Assembly: GCA_001296005.1 (NCBI GenBank)
Contig: LJHR01000035.1
Span: forward strand, 124,001 to 188,000
Length of the DNA stretch: 64,000 bases
Direction of reading: 5' to 3'
DNA from: an alpha proteobacterium AAP38
GTDB taxonomy: Bacteria; Pseudomonadota; Alphaproteobacteria; Azospirillales; Azospirillaceae
The notes beneath the pieces were generated by a model that was not told where the DNA came from, made no database searches, and saw only the letters and a program-made list of their open reading frames with translations. The translations under genes and the position numbers were made by a program. Below are positions 17,766 through 26,742 of the stretch, one piece after another (position 1 is the stretch's first letter; each line of letters opens with the position of its first letter).

Positions 17766-18085
17766 GCAGCATGCCTGTTGGATCGACTTGGCTCGCCCTG
17801 CGCCTGCGGCAAGCCGTCATATCCAGTCTACCACGTCGCGCATCAGCACCCGAGCCATGCGCAGAAAGCCTCTTGGACAGAATGATGAATTGACCGAAAT
17901 CAAAGCGGAGATGTCCAATCGCGACCATGCTGCGGGCCTGTCGCCCGTCCGCATTGTCGGGAGCCGGCGCGACAAGCCGTCGCGCGGGGTTTTGCTGGCG
18001 ATACCTTTGCAGTAATAAACAAGGGTAGACAAAAGGCACGGTCGGCGTGACATTCCTTTAAGTGGTGCAGACGGGACAGCGGCCC

Positions 18086-19300
18086 ATGGATTACGAGAAT
18101 TTTTTCAAGAGCCAGATTGACGGTCTGAAGCGTGAAGGCCGTTACCGCGTGTTTGCCGATCTGGAACGCCGCGTGGGCGAATTCCCGACCGCCACGTTCC
18201 ATGGGGAAGATGCGCCGCCCAAGGATGTCACCGTCTGGTGCTCCAACGATTATCTGGGAATGGGGCAGCATCCCGTCGTCATCGGCTCCATGGTCGACAG
18301 CCTGCACAAGTGCGGGGCCGGCGCCGGCGGGACCCGCAACATCTCCGGCACCAATCACTATCATGTGATGCTGGAGAAGGAGCTGGCCGACCTGCACGGT
18401 AAGGAAGCGTCCTTGCTCTTCACCTCAGGCTATATCAGCAACGAGGCCACGCTTTCGACCCTGCCGCGCATCCTGCCCAACTGCGTCGTCTTCTCCGACG
18501 CGCTGAACCACAATTCGATGATTGAGGGCATCCGTCACTCCGGCGCTGAAAAGCATATTTTCCGCCATAATGACGTGGCCCACCTGGACGCCCTGCTGTC
18601 CCGCTATCCGAAGAACCAGCCCAAGCTGGTGGCGTTTGAAAGCGTCTATTCCATGGATGGCGACATCGCCCCGATCAAGGAACTGTGCGACGTCGCCGAC
18701 AAGCATGGCGCCATGACCTATCTGGACGAAGTGCATGCCGTCGGTATGTACGGCGTGCGCGGTGCCGGCGTGGCGGAACGCGAAGGCGTGATGGACCGCC
18801 TGACCGTGATCGAAGGCACGCTGGGCAAGGCCTTCGGTGTCATGGGTGGCTATATCACCGGCTCCACGGCCCTGGTCGATTGCGTGCGCAGCTTCGCGCC
18901 GTCCTTCATCTTCACCACCTCGCTGGCCCCGGTGCTGGCCGCCGGTGCCCTGGCGTCGGTCATGTTCCTGAAGGAACATAACGAAATCCGCATCCGCCAT
19001 CAGGAGCGTGCGGCGACGCTGAAGCGCCGGTTGGCCCAGGCCGGCCTGCCCGTCATGCCGTCGGTCAGCCATATCGTGCCGCTGTTGGTGGGCGACGCGC
19101 ATCTGTGCAAGCAGGCCAGCGACGACCTGCTGCGCTATCACGACATCTATGTACAGCCGATCAACTACCCGACCGTGCCGCGCGGTACCGAACGGCTGCG
19201 TCTGACCCCCACCCCCTTCCATGATGACCGCAAGATGGACCATCTGGTCGATGCCCTGCTGTCGGTCTGGAAGAACCTGGAACTGAAGCGCGCGGCCTGA
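18086..19300 (+). CDS. hemA: 5-aminolevulinate synthase
   Basis: A 404-aa PLP enzyme that condenses glycine and succinyl-CoA to 5-aminolevulinate, the first step of tetrapyrrole synthesis by the C4 (Shemin) route of alphaproteobacteria. It starts [20 protein letters not shown]. It carries [13 protein letters not shown], the glycine-rich [29 protein letters not shown], and the Schiff-base lysine K248 in [12 protein letters not shown], the same number as in Rhodobacter ALAS. The ATG at 18086 is chosen over an in-frame GTG 24 bp upstream. A strong terminator follows. hemB lies 1.8 kb downstream. Confidence 0.97.
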   Translation: MDYENFFKSQIDGLKREGRYRVFADLERRVGEFPTATFHGEDAPPKDVTVWCSNDYLGMGQHPVVIGSMVDSLHKCGAGAGGTRNISGTNHYHVMLEKELADLHGKEASLLFTSGYISNEATLSTLPRILPNCVVFSDALNHNSMIEGIRHSGAEKHIFRHNDVAHLDALLSRYPKNQPKLVAFESVYSMDGDIAPIKELCDVADKHGAMTYLDEVHAVGMYGVRGAGVAEREGVMDRLTVIEGTLGKAFGVMGGYITGSTALVDCVRSFAPSFIFTTSLAPVLAAGALASVMFLKEHNEIRIRHQERAATLKRRLAQAGLPVMPSVSHIVPLLVGDAHLCKQASDDLLRYHDIYVQPINYPTVPRGTERLRLTPTPFHDDRKMDHLVDALLSVWKNLELKRAA

Positions 19301-19328
19301 TCCGGTCGTTTGGCACCGTCGTTTCATG

Positions 19329-19365
19329 AAGGCCCGGATGCAGCCAGCATCCGGGCCTTCGGCTT
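19329..19365 (+). terminator. Rho-independent terminator after hemA
   Basis: A perfect 13-bp stem (AAGGCCCGGATGC / GCATCCGGGCCTT) with a 5-nt loop is followed by a short T-rich tail (CGGCTTTT), 28 bp after the hemA stop. Confidence 0.85.
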
Positions 19366-19381
19366 TTCCGGCATGGCGGCT

Positions 19382-19397
19382 GTAACCCATCGGTTAC
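19382..19397. promoter_or_regulatory. Inverted repeat upstream of the Hpt/pseudo-receiver gene
   Basis: GTAACC-CATC-GGTTAC is a perfect 6-bp inverted repeat located 72 bp before the next start codon. It could be an operator. Related GTAACCC..GGGGT sequences lie upstream of exoD (20303-20320) and cheY (39242-39259). No binding protein is known to me. Confidence 0.35.
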
Positions 19398-19468
19398 CCC
19401 GCCGCACTTGATGCGGACAGGCCCGACAGGGTACAGGGATATGTCTTGCGGATAGAAGGAATAACAGG

Positions 19469-20236
19469 ATGGCCGAAGTCGATATGGATGAGTTGCTTGA
19501 GCAGCTCAAGTCAGAGTTCAGCGACTATATCAGCGACCGGTTGTCCTCCATCTACGCCACGCTGGATCAGGCGAAAACAGGCGAGGTCAAGGGCGGTGAC
19601 GCGCTGCGCGAACTGCGCCGCGAAATCCACTCGCTGAAGGGCTCCGGCTCCACCTTCGGCTATCCCATCGTCTCCCTGATCGCACAGCGTCTGGAGACCT
19701 ATTGCTCCGATCTGAAGGATCTGGACGAGAAGCAGATTGCCGCCATCCAGACCTTCGCCGACCGCATCGCGGAGATGGCGGAGCTGGAAGAACAGCCGGA
19801 CATCGCAGCGACCAATCAGATCATCCGCCGCCTGCCCACACGTTTTGAATTCGACATCACCGATGTCGAGGTGCGCGACGTCGAAATCATGCTGGTCACA
19901 CCCAATAAGCTGGTGGCACGCAAGGCAGCGGGCGAGCTGGCGGCCTGTGGCTTCCGCGTGAACATCGTGTCTGACCCGATTGAGGCCATTTCCATCGCGG
20001 TACGCATGCCGCCCGATATGATCATCGCATCTGCCGTCATGGACGGTCTGGGCGGCATCGACCTGATCCGCGGTCTGCGCGCCATGTCGGTGACAAGCCA
20101 TGTGCCCGCCGCCCTGATGACCAGCATGGGTGCCGATCAGTTGAAGGGCGTGCCCGCCGATGCCGGCGTCATCCGACTGGGCGCGACATTTGGTGACGAC
20201 ATTGCTGCGACGATTACCCGTTTCAATCTGGGATGA
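19469..20236 (+). CDS. Hpt domain protein with degenerate receiver domain
   Basis: A 255-aa cytoplasmic signalling protein. Residues 1-115 form a histidine phosphotransfer helix bundle with the phospho-accepting H54 in REIHSLKGSGSTFG. Residues ~135-255 have the fold pattern of a response-regulator receiver, but the acidic pocket is lost (IMLVTPN instead of a double Asp) and the phospho-Asp position is S188 in MIIASAVMDGLGGIDL. It is probably a phosphorelay intermediate with a protein-binding pseudo-receiver. It has a good ribosome-binding site (AGGAATAACAGG) and stands alone between hemA and exoD. Confidence 0.8.
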   Translation: MAEVDMDELLEQLKSEFSDYISDRLSSIYATLDQAKTGEVKGGDALRELRREIHSLKGSGSTFGYPIVSLIAQRLETYCSDLKDLDEKQIAAIQTFADRIAEMAELEEQPDIAATNQIIRRLPTRFEFDITDVEVRDVEIMLVTPNKLVARKAAGELAACGFRVNIVSDPIEAISIAVRMPPDMIIASAVMDGLGGIDLIRGLRAMSVTSHVPAALMTSMGADQLKGVPADAGVIRLGATFGDDIAATITRFNLG

Positions 20237-20365
20237 AGAACCCCATATCCCGCGTTGGTATGATGAAGGGGACATTGCGATGCAATGCCTCTTCATATTC
20301 CGGTAACCCGCGCGGGGTATAGAGGGCCGGCGGACAGGCTGTTCCGTCGGCATAAAGGTTGATCC

Positions 20366-21052
20366 GTGGATACACAATTGCCGCCCGAACCCGATGGTCT
20401 GGAACAGGTCAGCCGCTTTCAGAACGCAGGTCCCGACAAGCCGGAACCGAAGCGCACGACGGATGTGCTTCTTGAAACAATTGAAAAGGTTGAGGGCGAG
20501 CGGGTCAGCATCGGTCAGTTGATCGACGGCCTGGGGGAACGCGCCTATGGCATCCTGATGCTGTTGTTCGCCCTACCCACCATCCTGCCGGCCCCGCCCG
20601 GCATGTCGGCTGTGACCGGCATGCCCATCGTCGTCTTCTCCATGCAATTGATGATCGGGCACCCGCATCCCTGGCTGCCGGCCTTCCTGCGCCGCCGCAG
20701 CATTCTGCGCACCGACCTGATGGCCGTCCTGACCAAGGCCGAACCCTGGCTGCGCCGGGTGGAGCGGGTGACGCGACCGCGCCTGACCCATCTGGTCGAC
20801 GGACAGATGGAGCGGCTGGCCGGTGTCGTGGTCTTCTTCCTGTCCATCGTGCTGATCCTGCCCATCTTCATGGGCAATATCTTTCCCTCCATCGCCATCG
20901 CCCTGATCGCGTTGGCGCTGATGGAGCGGGACGGTGTGGCGCTGATTGCCGGCTACATTTCCGCCGTGGCCAGCACGGTCATCGCCTTCGGCTTCATCGT
21001 ATTGACATTCAAGATCATGCTGTACGCCATCCATCAGTTCCTGGGGCTGTAG
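20366..21052 (+). CDS. exoD: ExoD-family exopolysaccharide synthesis membrane protein
   Basis: A 228-aa integral membrane protein of the ExoD family, known in rhizobia for effects on exopolysaccharide production and alkaline tolerance. Visible features are the cytoplasmic start (TTDVLLETIEKVEGERVSIG), the conserved GERAYGILMLLFALPTILPA, the turn PGMSAVTGMPIVVFSMQL, and hydrophobic segments VVVFFLSIVLILPIFMG and SVASTVIAFG-like helices at the C-terminus. The start is a GTG at 20366. The reaction is unknown. Neighbours are unrelated. Confidence 0.85.
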   Translation: MDTQLPPEPDGLEQVSRFQNAGPDKPEPKRTTDVLLETIEKVEGERVSIGQLIDGLGERAYGILMLLFALPTILPAPPGMSAVTGMPIVVFSMQLMIGHPHPWLPAFLRRRSILRTDLMAVLTKAEPWLRRVERVTRPRLTHLVDGQMERLAGVVVFFLSIVLILPIFMGNIFPSIAIALIALALMERDGVALIAGYISAVASTVIAFGFIVLTFKIMLYAIHQFLGL

Positions 21053-21095
21053 GCCGCAGGGGTTACTGTTGCCGCCAGGGGCTGGGCGGGCGTAG

Positions 21096-22121
<1,026 letters not shown>

Positions 22122-22124
22122 GCC

Positions 22125-22715
22125 TTATCCCGGCGGGCGCCAGGGCGGCACCGCCGCCGCTTCCTCCTGATCCAGGCGACCTGCACAGGTGATCTTGGGC
22201 GGGCCGTTGCCGAAGGCGTCGGCCTCGGGCACACGCAGGGTCACCTCCAGCAGGACCATGTTGGTCAGCATCTCTGCGAACGGTTCCGGCCTGCCCCCGC
22301 CGGGGCCGCGCGTGTCGGACCCGAAGATGCGCTGCAGGTACCAGCCCGCCGCCGACATGCCGCCCGGCGCCCCGGCCAGCAGGTGATCGCGCAGCAGCGT
22401 ATAAAGCTCCCGACAACGCGGCAGGCTGCGTTCCCGCACCGTCATGGGCAATGAGAGATAGGCCAGGACACGGCGGTCGAAGGGGCGATAGAGGGTACCG
22501 ACCTTCACCGGCCCATCCCGTCCATCCTTCAGGCCAAGCGCCGTCACCGCCTGCCGCACCTCCCGGTCCAGCCGCAGCATGCCCCAGTCCAGCAGCGTGA
22601 CGGGCGTGGTGGAGAGCCAGCCGGTCAGTGCCGGGTCCACCGGCTTCTCCTGGGCGTTCGCCAAGGGAGCAGCCGACAGCAGGCAGCACAGCAGCAAGGC
22701 CCGCGATACTTGCAT
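22125..22715 (-). CDS. Small exported protein of unknown function
   Basis: A 196-aa protein from the ATG at 22715, preceded by GGAGAGGGGG. A signal peptide (MQVSRALLLCCLLSAAPLANAQ) is followed by a mostly helical mature part with several Arg/Leu-rich segments, such as RSLPRCRELYTLLRDHLLAG. Two cysteines (in PRCREL and ITCAGRL) might form a disulfide. I do not recognise the family. It is convergent with hemB and 56 bp downstream of the YheT-like hydrolase, so it may share that transcript. Confidence 0.7.
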   Translation of the reverse strand: MQVSRALLLCCLLSAAPLANAQEKPVDPALTGWLSTTPVTLLDWGMLRLDREVRQAVTALGLKDGRDGPVKVGTLYRPFDRRVLAYLSLPMTVRERSLPRCRELYTLLRDHLLAGAPGGMSAAGWYLQRIFGSDTRGPGGGRPEPFAEMLTNMVLLEVTLRVPEADAFGNGPPKITCAGRLDQEEAAAVPPWRPPG

Positions 22716-22771
22716 CCGATCCCCCTCTCCGCGTTGGGCGGACAGGGTAGCGGCGGCGCATGACAAACGCG

Positions 22772-23746
22772 TTACAGCCTGTCCAGAAACAGGCCCAGGC
22801 ACAGGTCCGACCAGACGCCGCCCACCCCGTGGAAGCCGACATGGCCGCCCGTCCGGCTGATCGCCGGGGACAGCCAGGGATTGGCGCTCCACGGGAAATC
22901 CTGATAGGCGGCGGACGGTATCCAGGGATCGTCCAGGGCATGGACAACCAGGGTCGGGACCCTGATCCGGGGCAGAAAGGACAGGGCCGAATTGACCCGG
23001 TAATATTCCGGCGCGTCGGCCCAGCCATTCCAGGGCGCCACGACCTTGTCGTCGAAATCCCACAGGTCATGAGCGGCAAGTGCCGCGTCGGCCCAGCGGT
23101 TACCGACCAGAGCCCGGTTGGCCTCCATATCCGCCTTCATCTGACCCAGCAGGCGGCGATGGTAAAGCCGGTTGGGGGGCGAGCCGAACAGCCGGCTGCT
23201 GGCCGCAAGATCAATAGGCGCGGAGATGGCGGCACCGGCGATCACGGGCACGGGGAAATCCCCCTCGCCCAGGAACTTCAAGGTGCAGTTCCCGCCCAGC
23301 GACCAGCCCACCATGATGACGCCATTGGCCGCCAGATCGGCTGGCAGGGCCGCCAGCACGGCCCGGACATCGCCCGTGCGCCCGGCATGATAGCGACGCG
23401 AACAGGTCGCCGCCGACGGCCCCGCCCCGCGCAGGTTCAGGCGCAGGACGGGATGGCCCCGGTCCAGCAGCAGGCGGGTGGTGGCGCGGACGTAAAAGCT
23501 GTCTTCACTGCCCGTCAGGCCGTGCATCAGCAAGGCCAGAGGCTTCGCGGCATCAGCCGGCAGGTTGAGGCGGCCCCGCAGCACGTCACCACTGCCATCG
23601 GGCATGGCAAACCGCATCTCCTGCCCCAGCGGCAGGGGATAGGCCGGCTTCACGATGGTATTGCGGATGGTCTGCAGGTGCCGGCCCCACCAGGGAAAGC
23701 GGGGCCGGAAGGGGGGCGGCGTGAACGACGGCGCACCGTCAGCCAT
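22772..23746 (-). CDS. YheT-like alpha/beta hydrolase
   Basis: A 324-aa cytoplasmic alpha/beta hydrolase of the YheT/Embryogenesis-associated EMB8 group. N-terminal RPRFPWWGRHLQTI is typical. The nucleophile elbow is GWSLGGN, the acid lies in VHALDDPWIP and the His in RTGGHVGFHG. HGLTGSEDSFY forms the oxyanion region. Family members are esterases of unclear substrate. Its start overlaps the end of the next upstream hydrolase gene by 8 bp, so the two are co-expressed. Confidence 0.85.
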   Translation of the reverse strand: MADGAPSFTPPPFRPRFPWWGRHLQTIRNTIVKPAYPLPLGQEMRFAMPDGSGDVLRGRLNLPADAAKPLALLMHGLTGSEDSFYVRATTRLLLDRGHPVLRLNLRGAGPSAATCSRRYHAGRTGDVRAVLAALPADLAANGVIMVGWSLGGNCTLKFLGEGDFPVPVIAGAAISAPIDLAASSRLFGSPPNRLYHRRLLGQMKADMEANRALVGNRWADAALAAHDLWDFDDKVVAPWNGWADAPEYYRVNSALSFLPRIRVPTLVVHALDDPWIPSAAYQDFPWSANPWLSPAISRTGGHVGFHGVGGVWSDLCLGLFLDRL

Positions 23747-24590
23747 GGGCCAGGAAATCCCGCACCGCCGCCACCTGATCCGCCGCCATCAGGGCCGGGG
23801 CATGACCGGCATCGGGCACGGTATAGAGGCTGGCGCGGGGGCCTTCCTTCGTCATCCGATCCGCCGTATCGGCCAGCAGCAAGTCCGACTGCGCGCCACG
23901 CACGACCAGCACCGGCTGGCGGATCAGGGACCAGAGCGGCCACATATCCAGATCATCGATGGCGCTGGTCTTGAAGATACGGGAGATGCCGGGATCAAAG
24001 GCCAGACGATAACCACCATCGCGCGCATCAGCACTGGTTTCCGCCATATGCCGCCATTGGGCATCAGTCAGGGCGCCGAAACCGGCATAGCGACGCCGCA
24101 GATAGGCCTCAACAGCGTCCAGATCGGCGAAGAACGGGTCCAGCCCGACATAATCGCCGATCCGCTCCAGCGCCGCCTTCGGGATAAAGGGACCGACATC
24201 ATTGATGACCAGTCGGCGGATGGGGCTGTTCGGCTGTGCCGCCACCATCATGCCGATCAGGCCACCCATGGAGGTGCCGACCCAATCCACCTGCGGCACA
24301 TCCAGGCGAGCCAGCAATACCGCCATGTCGGCCAGATATTGCGCATAGCTGTAATTGTCGGGATTGGCCAGCCGGCCCGACCGGCCACGGCCCACGACGT
24401 CCGGACAGATCACTCGCGCCTTCAGGCTCTCGGCCAGATCGGCGGCCAGGACATCGAAATCCCGGCCATTGCGCGTCAGCCCATGCACACAGACGATGGC
24501 GCGGTCACCCGTACCCCATTCCCGGTAGGCGATACGGTGGAACCCGGTCGCCGACAGGCCCTGGCAGGATTTCTCGACAAAGCTGGACAT
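23739..24590 (-). CDS. Alpha/beta hydrolase
   Basis: A 283-aa hydrolase with VCVHGLTRNGRDFD (oxyanion), the elbow GTSMGGLIGM with the nucleophile Ser, a cap region (FFADLDAVEAYLRRRYAGFG), the acid in VVRGAQSDLLL and the His in PDAGHAPAL. It resembles MhpC/haloperoxidase-like enzymes; the substrate is unknown. It overlaps the following YheT-like gene by 8 bp. A 21-bp near-perfect palindrome lies 41 bp upstream of the start and may be its operator. Confidence 0.85.
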   Translation of the reverse strand: MSSFVEKSCQGLSATGFHRIAYREWGTGDRAIVCVHGLTRNGRDFDVLAADLAESLKARVICPDVVGRGRSGRLANPDNYSYAQYLADMAVLLARLDVPQVDWVGTSMGGLIGMMVAAQPNSPIRRLVINDVGPFIPKAALERIGDYVGLDPFFADLDAVEAYLRRRYAGFGALTDAQWRHMAETSADARDGGYRLAFDPGISRIFKTSAIDDLDMWPLWSLIRQPVLVVRGAQSDLLLADTADRMTKEGPRASLYTVPDAGHAPALMAADQVAAVRDFLAHG

Positions 24591-24630
24591 GGGAAACGCA
24601 CTCCGGCGGGCTGACGGGTCTGTAAGTTAC

Positions 24631-24651
24631 TGAAACATGAATCAGGTTTCA
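24631..24651. promoter_or_regulatory. 21-bp near-perfect palindrome
   Basis: TGAAAC-A-TGA-A-TCA-G-GTTTCA is symmetric apart from one pair. It lies between the end of the flavin reductase gene, whose stop codon it includes, and the start of the alpha/beta hydrolase gene, and has no T-tract, so an operator is more likely than a terminator. Its outer half-sites resemble the TGAAACA..TGTTTCA arms of the intergenic repeats. Confidence 0.5.
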
Positions 24652-25137
24652 ACCCCGACCATCATTCAGCGTGGCGTAGCCACCCCGGTAATAGAGCAGC
24701 GGCGCGCCGGGCTGGCTTGCAAAGCCCAGTACGCGGCCGACCAGGATCGTGTGGTCCCCGCCTTCATGGATGGCATGACGGGTACAGTCCAGCACGGCCA
24801 ACGCGCCCTGGATCAGGGGCGCGCCCCCCTGCCCGATCACTGCGGCCACACCATCCCAGCGCGCGGCATGCGGGGCGCGGGCGAAGGTGTTGGACAAGCC
24901 CTGCTGTTCGGCGGACAGGATGGACAGGGCGAAGCCCGGCGCCTCCAGAAAGGCCGACAGGCTTTCCGACCGGTTATCCAGGCAGAACAGAACCAGGGGC
25001 GGATCAAGCGACACCGAGGTGAAGGAATTCACCGTCAGGCCCACGGGCCTGCCATCGGCCCCGGCCGCCGACGCAATACAGACACCGGTGGCGAAGCAGC
25101 CCAGGGTGTCACGAAAGGCACGATGGTCGAAACTCAT
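24649..25137 (-). CDS. Flavin reductase-like FMN-binding protein
   Basis: A 162-aa protein from the ATG at 25137. It has the flavin reductase (RutF/HpaC-like) pattern: FRDTLGCFATGVCIASAAG, VGLTVNSFTSVSLDPPLVLF with the FMN-binding Ser/Thr, LSILSAEQQGLSNTFA, and the C-terminal HTILVGRVLGF and PLLYYRGGYATL. Such enzymes supply reduced FMN to a partner monooxygenase; no monooxygenase is present nearby. It is divergent from motB and followed by the alpha/beta hydrolase pair. Confidence 0.88.
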   Translation of the reverse strand: MSFDHRAFRDTLGCFATGVCIASAAGADGRPVGLTVNSFTSVSLDPPLVLFCLDNRSESLSAFLEAPGFALSILSAEQQGLSNTFARAPHAARWDGVAAVIGQGGAPLIQGALAVLDCTRHAIHEGGDHTILVGRVLGFASQPGAPLLYYRGGYATLNDGRG

Positions 25138-25168
25138 ACCGGGCAAGCTCCTGTCCTTACATAAATAG

Positions 25169-25178
25169 GGGTTAACCC
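25169..25178. promoter_or_regulatory. Short palindrome between flavin reductase and motB
   Basis: GGGTTAACCC is a perfect 10-bp palindrome in the 134-bp divergent region. It contains a TTAAC half of the kind seen in CtrA sites, but the second half-site is absent. Only a weak regulatory suggestion. Confidence 0.25.
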
Positions 25179-25271
25179 GAGGTAGGGCATGCGCGCAAGG
25201 CCGCAAGGGCCGTGACCCACGCCAAACAGCTTGCTACACTGCACCATCGATCAGCGTACCGGGATGGCATC

Positions 25272-26429
25272 GTGGCAGGCGGCGAAGAAAAGGCCCCCAT
25301 TGTTATCAAGAAGATCAACAAGGGCGGCGAAGGGCATCATGGCGGTGCCTGGAAGGTGGCCTATGCCGACTTCGTGACCGCGATGATGGCCTTCTTCCTG
25401 CTGCTGTGGCTTCTGAACGTGACCACAGCCGAACAGAAGATGGGCATCGCCGATTATTTCAGCCCAGCCAGCGCGTCGAAACAGACAAGCGGGTCCGGCG
25501 GCATTCTGGGCGGCCAGACCATCCGCGTGGATGGCGCCATGGTCAATGCCAGCAGCCCGCCCGGCGTCACCGTCCCCACCCCCACCATGCCCGCCGCCGC
25601 CAATTCGGATGAGCAGACGGACGACATGCAGGAAAGCTCCAGCGGGCGTCCGACGGAGAAGGACTCCACCGGCAAGGGGGCCGGCGACAAGGAAGGTGGC
25701 TGGACCCGTGGCGATGTGGTGAACGGTCTGGCCGTCCTGGAACGCGCCGGGGAGAAGGATGCCGCCGACAAGAACAAGGACGGTCAGGTAGACGAGCAGG
25801 AACTGAAAGAAGCCCTGGCCAAGCATGAGGACGCACAGTTCGCCAAGGCCGAAGCAGAGCTGCGCCAAGCCATCCAACAGATCCCCGAACTGCGCAACCT
25901 GGCCCAGAACCTGATCATCGACAAGACACCGGAAGGCCTGCGTATCCAGTTGGTCGATCAGGAAGGCTATTCCATGTTCCCGTCGGGCAGCGCCAAGATG
26001 CAGCCACAGACGGCCCAGCTTATGTCTCAGGTGGCGCAGGCGGTTTCCAGCCTGCCCAACAAATTGTCCATCAGCGGCCATACTGACAGCATCCCGTTCG
26101 GCGCCGGCGCGTCCTACACCAACTGGGAACTGTCCTCCGACCGGGCCAATGCCACTCGCCGCGCGCTGGAAGCCATGGGCATCAGCGACACCAGAATCGA
26201 GACCGTGGTGGGACGCGGGGACCGCGATCACCTTTTCAAGGATGATCCCAACTCTCCCCGTAACCGCCGCATCTCCATCGTGCTGCTGCGCGACAGCCTG
26301 ATGGCGGGCAACCGCCCTGCCAACGCGCCGACGCCGGCCCCCGACGGCGCCGGCAGCACCAACCCGCCCGCCGCCGCCCCACGTGCAGCGGTACAGCCGG
26401 CACCGGCAGTCGTGGGGACGTCGCGGTAA
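25272..26429 (+). CDS. motB: Flagellar stator protein MotB with an EF-hand in its linker
   Basis: About 385 aa from a GTG at 25272, where the text reads GGEEKAPIVIKKINKGG as usual for alphaproteobacterial MotB; an in-frame GTG at 25212 is possible. The membrane helix AYADFVTAMMAFFLLLWLL carries the proton-binding Asp, and TAEQKMGIADYFSP is the plug region. A long Ser/Pro-rich linker includes DKNKDGQVDEQE (residues 166-177), a perfect EF-hand loop. The OmpA domain follows (LSISGHTDSIPFGAG, NWELSSDRANATRRALE, NRRISIVLL). It anchors the stator to peptidoglycan. No motA is adjacent, which is unusual. Confidence 0.93.
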   Translation: MAGGEEKAPIVIKKINKGGEGHHGGAWKVAYADFVTAMMAFFLLLWLLNVTTAEQKMGIADYFSPASASKQTSGSGGILGGQTIRVDGAMVNASSPPGVTVPTPTMPAAANSDEQTDDMQESSSGRPTEKDSTGKGAGDKEGGWTRGDVVNGLAVLERAGEKDAADKNKDGQVDEQELKEALAKHEDAQFAKAEAELRQAIQQIPELRNLAQNLIIDKTPEGLRIQLVDQEGYSMFPSGSAKMQPQTAQLMSQVAQAVSSLPNKLSISGHTDSIPFGAGASYTNWELSSDRANATRRALEAMGISDTRIETVVGRGDRDHLFKDDPNSPRNRRISIVLLRDSLMAGNRPANAPTPAPDGAGSTNPPAAAPRAAVQPAPAVVGTSR

Positions 26430-26449
26430 GCAGGCCTGTTTTGCGACAT

Positions 26450-26492
26450 CCTACGCAACCGAGTGAAACACGAACGTGATCCGTGTTTCATA
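26450..26492 (-). repeat. 43-bp palindromic intergenic repeat, copy 3
   Basis: Read on the plus strand: CCTACGCAACCGAG, then TGAAACA at 26464-26470 and TGTTTCA at 26484-26490. This is the reverse complement arrangement of copies 1 and 2, with the same 43-bp register and the same 13-bp spacer length. Confidence 0.75.
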
Positions 26493-26547
26493 GTTCAAAG
26501 ATGACACTTCCGAACGACAATCCGGTCAGCCTGACCTATGGCTGCTT

Positions 26548-26590
26548 CGCACGCAACCAAGTGAAACACAAAAACGATGTTGGTTTCACA
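26548..26590 (-). repeat. 43-bp palindromic intergenic repeat, copy 4
   Basis: CGCACGCAACCAAG, then TGAAACA at 26562-26568 and GGTTTCA at 26582-26588. One arm base differs from the other copies. It starts 98 bp from copy 3 in the same orientation. Confidence 0.7.
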
Positions 26591-26742
26591 GTCCGTGGCT
26601 CACCCGCGCCGCAAGCCGGTGGCTGCGGATGTACGGACGTAGGTGTGGCGTTGATAGGGTGATGATAGCGCAAAGGGGACGGGAAGTCAGCAATCCCGCT
26701 ATGGGGCCAGCCCTCATCCCCACCCGGTCAGGCCCAACCCGG

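Larger units (their letters stand above)
17497..18085. other. 589-bp gene-free region between aminotransferase and hemA
   Basis: It contains a 14-bp perfect palindrome GCCGGACGTCCGGC (17516-17529), an ATTGCTGACTT motif at 17540-17550 that recurs at the other repeat locus, and two copies of a 43-bp palindromic repeat. The hemA promoter should lie near 18000 but no strong -35/-10 pair is clear. A 52-codon frame at 17857-18015 has no ribosome-binding site and is not called. Confidence 0.5.
26430..26742. other. 313-bp convergent intergenic region with two repeat copies
   Basis: It lies between the 3' ends of motB and era. It contains two inverted copies of the 43-bp repeat and, at 26684-26694, AAGTCAGCAAT, the complement of the motif that flanks the repeats at the other locus. 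No gene and no clear terminator are seen. Confidence 0.55.

Noticed and set aside
17857-18015. 52-codon frame between the repeats and hemA
   Set aside because: No ribosome-binding site, no recognisable sequence and another open frame opposite it. Left as intergenic.
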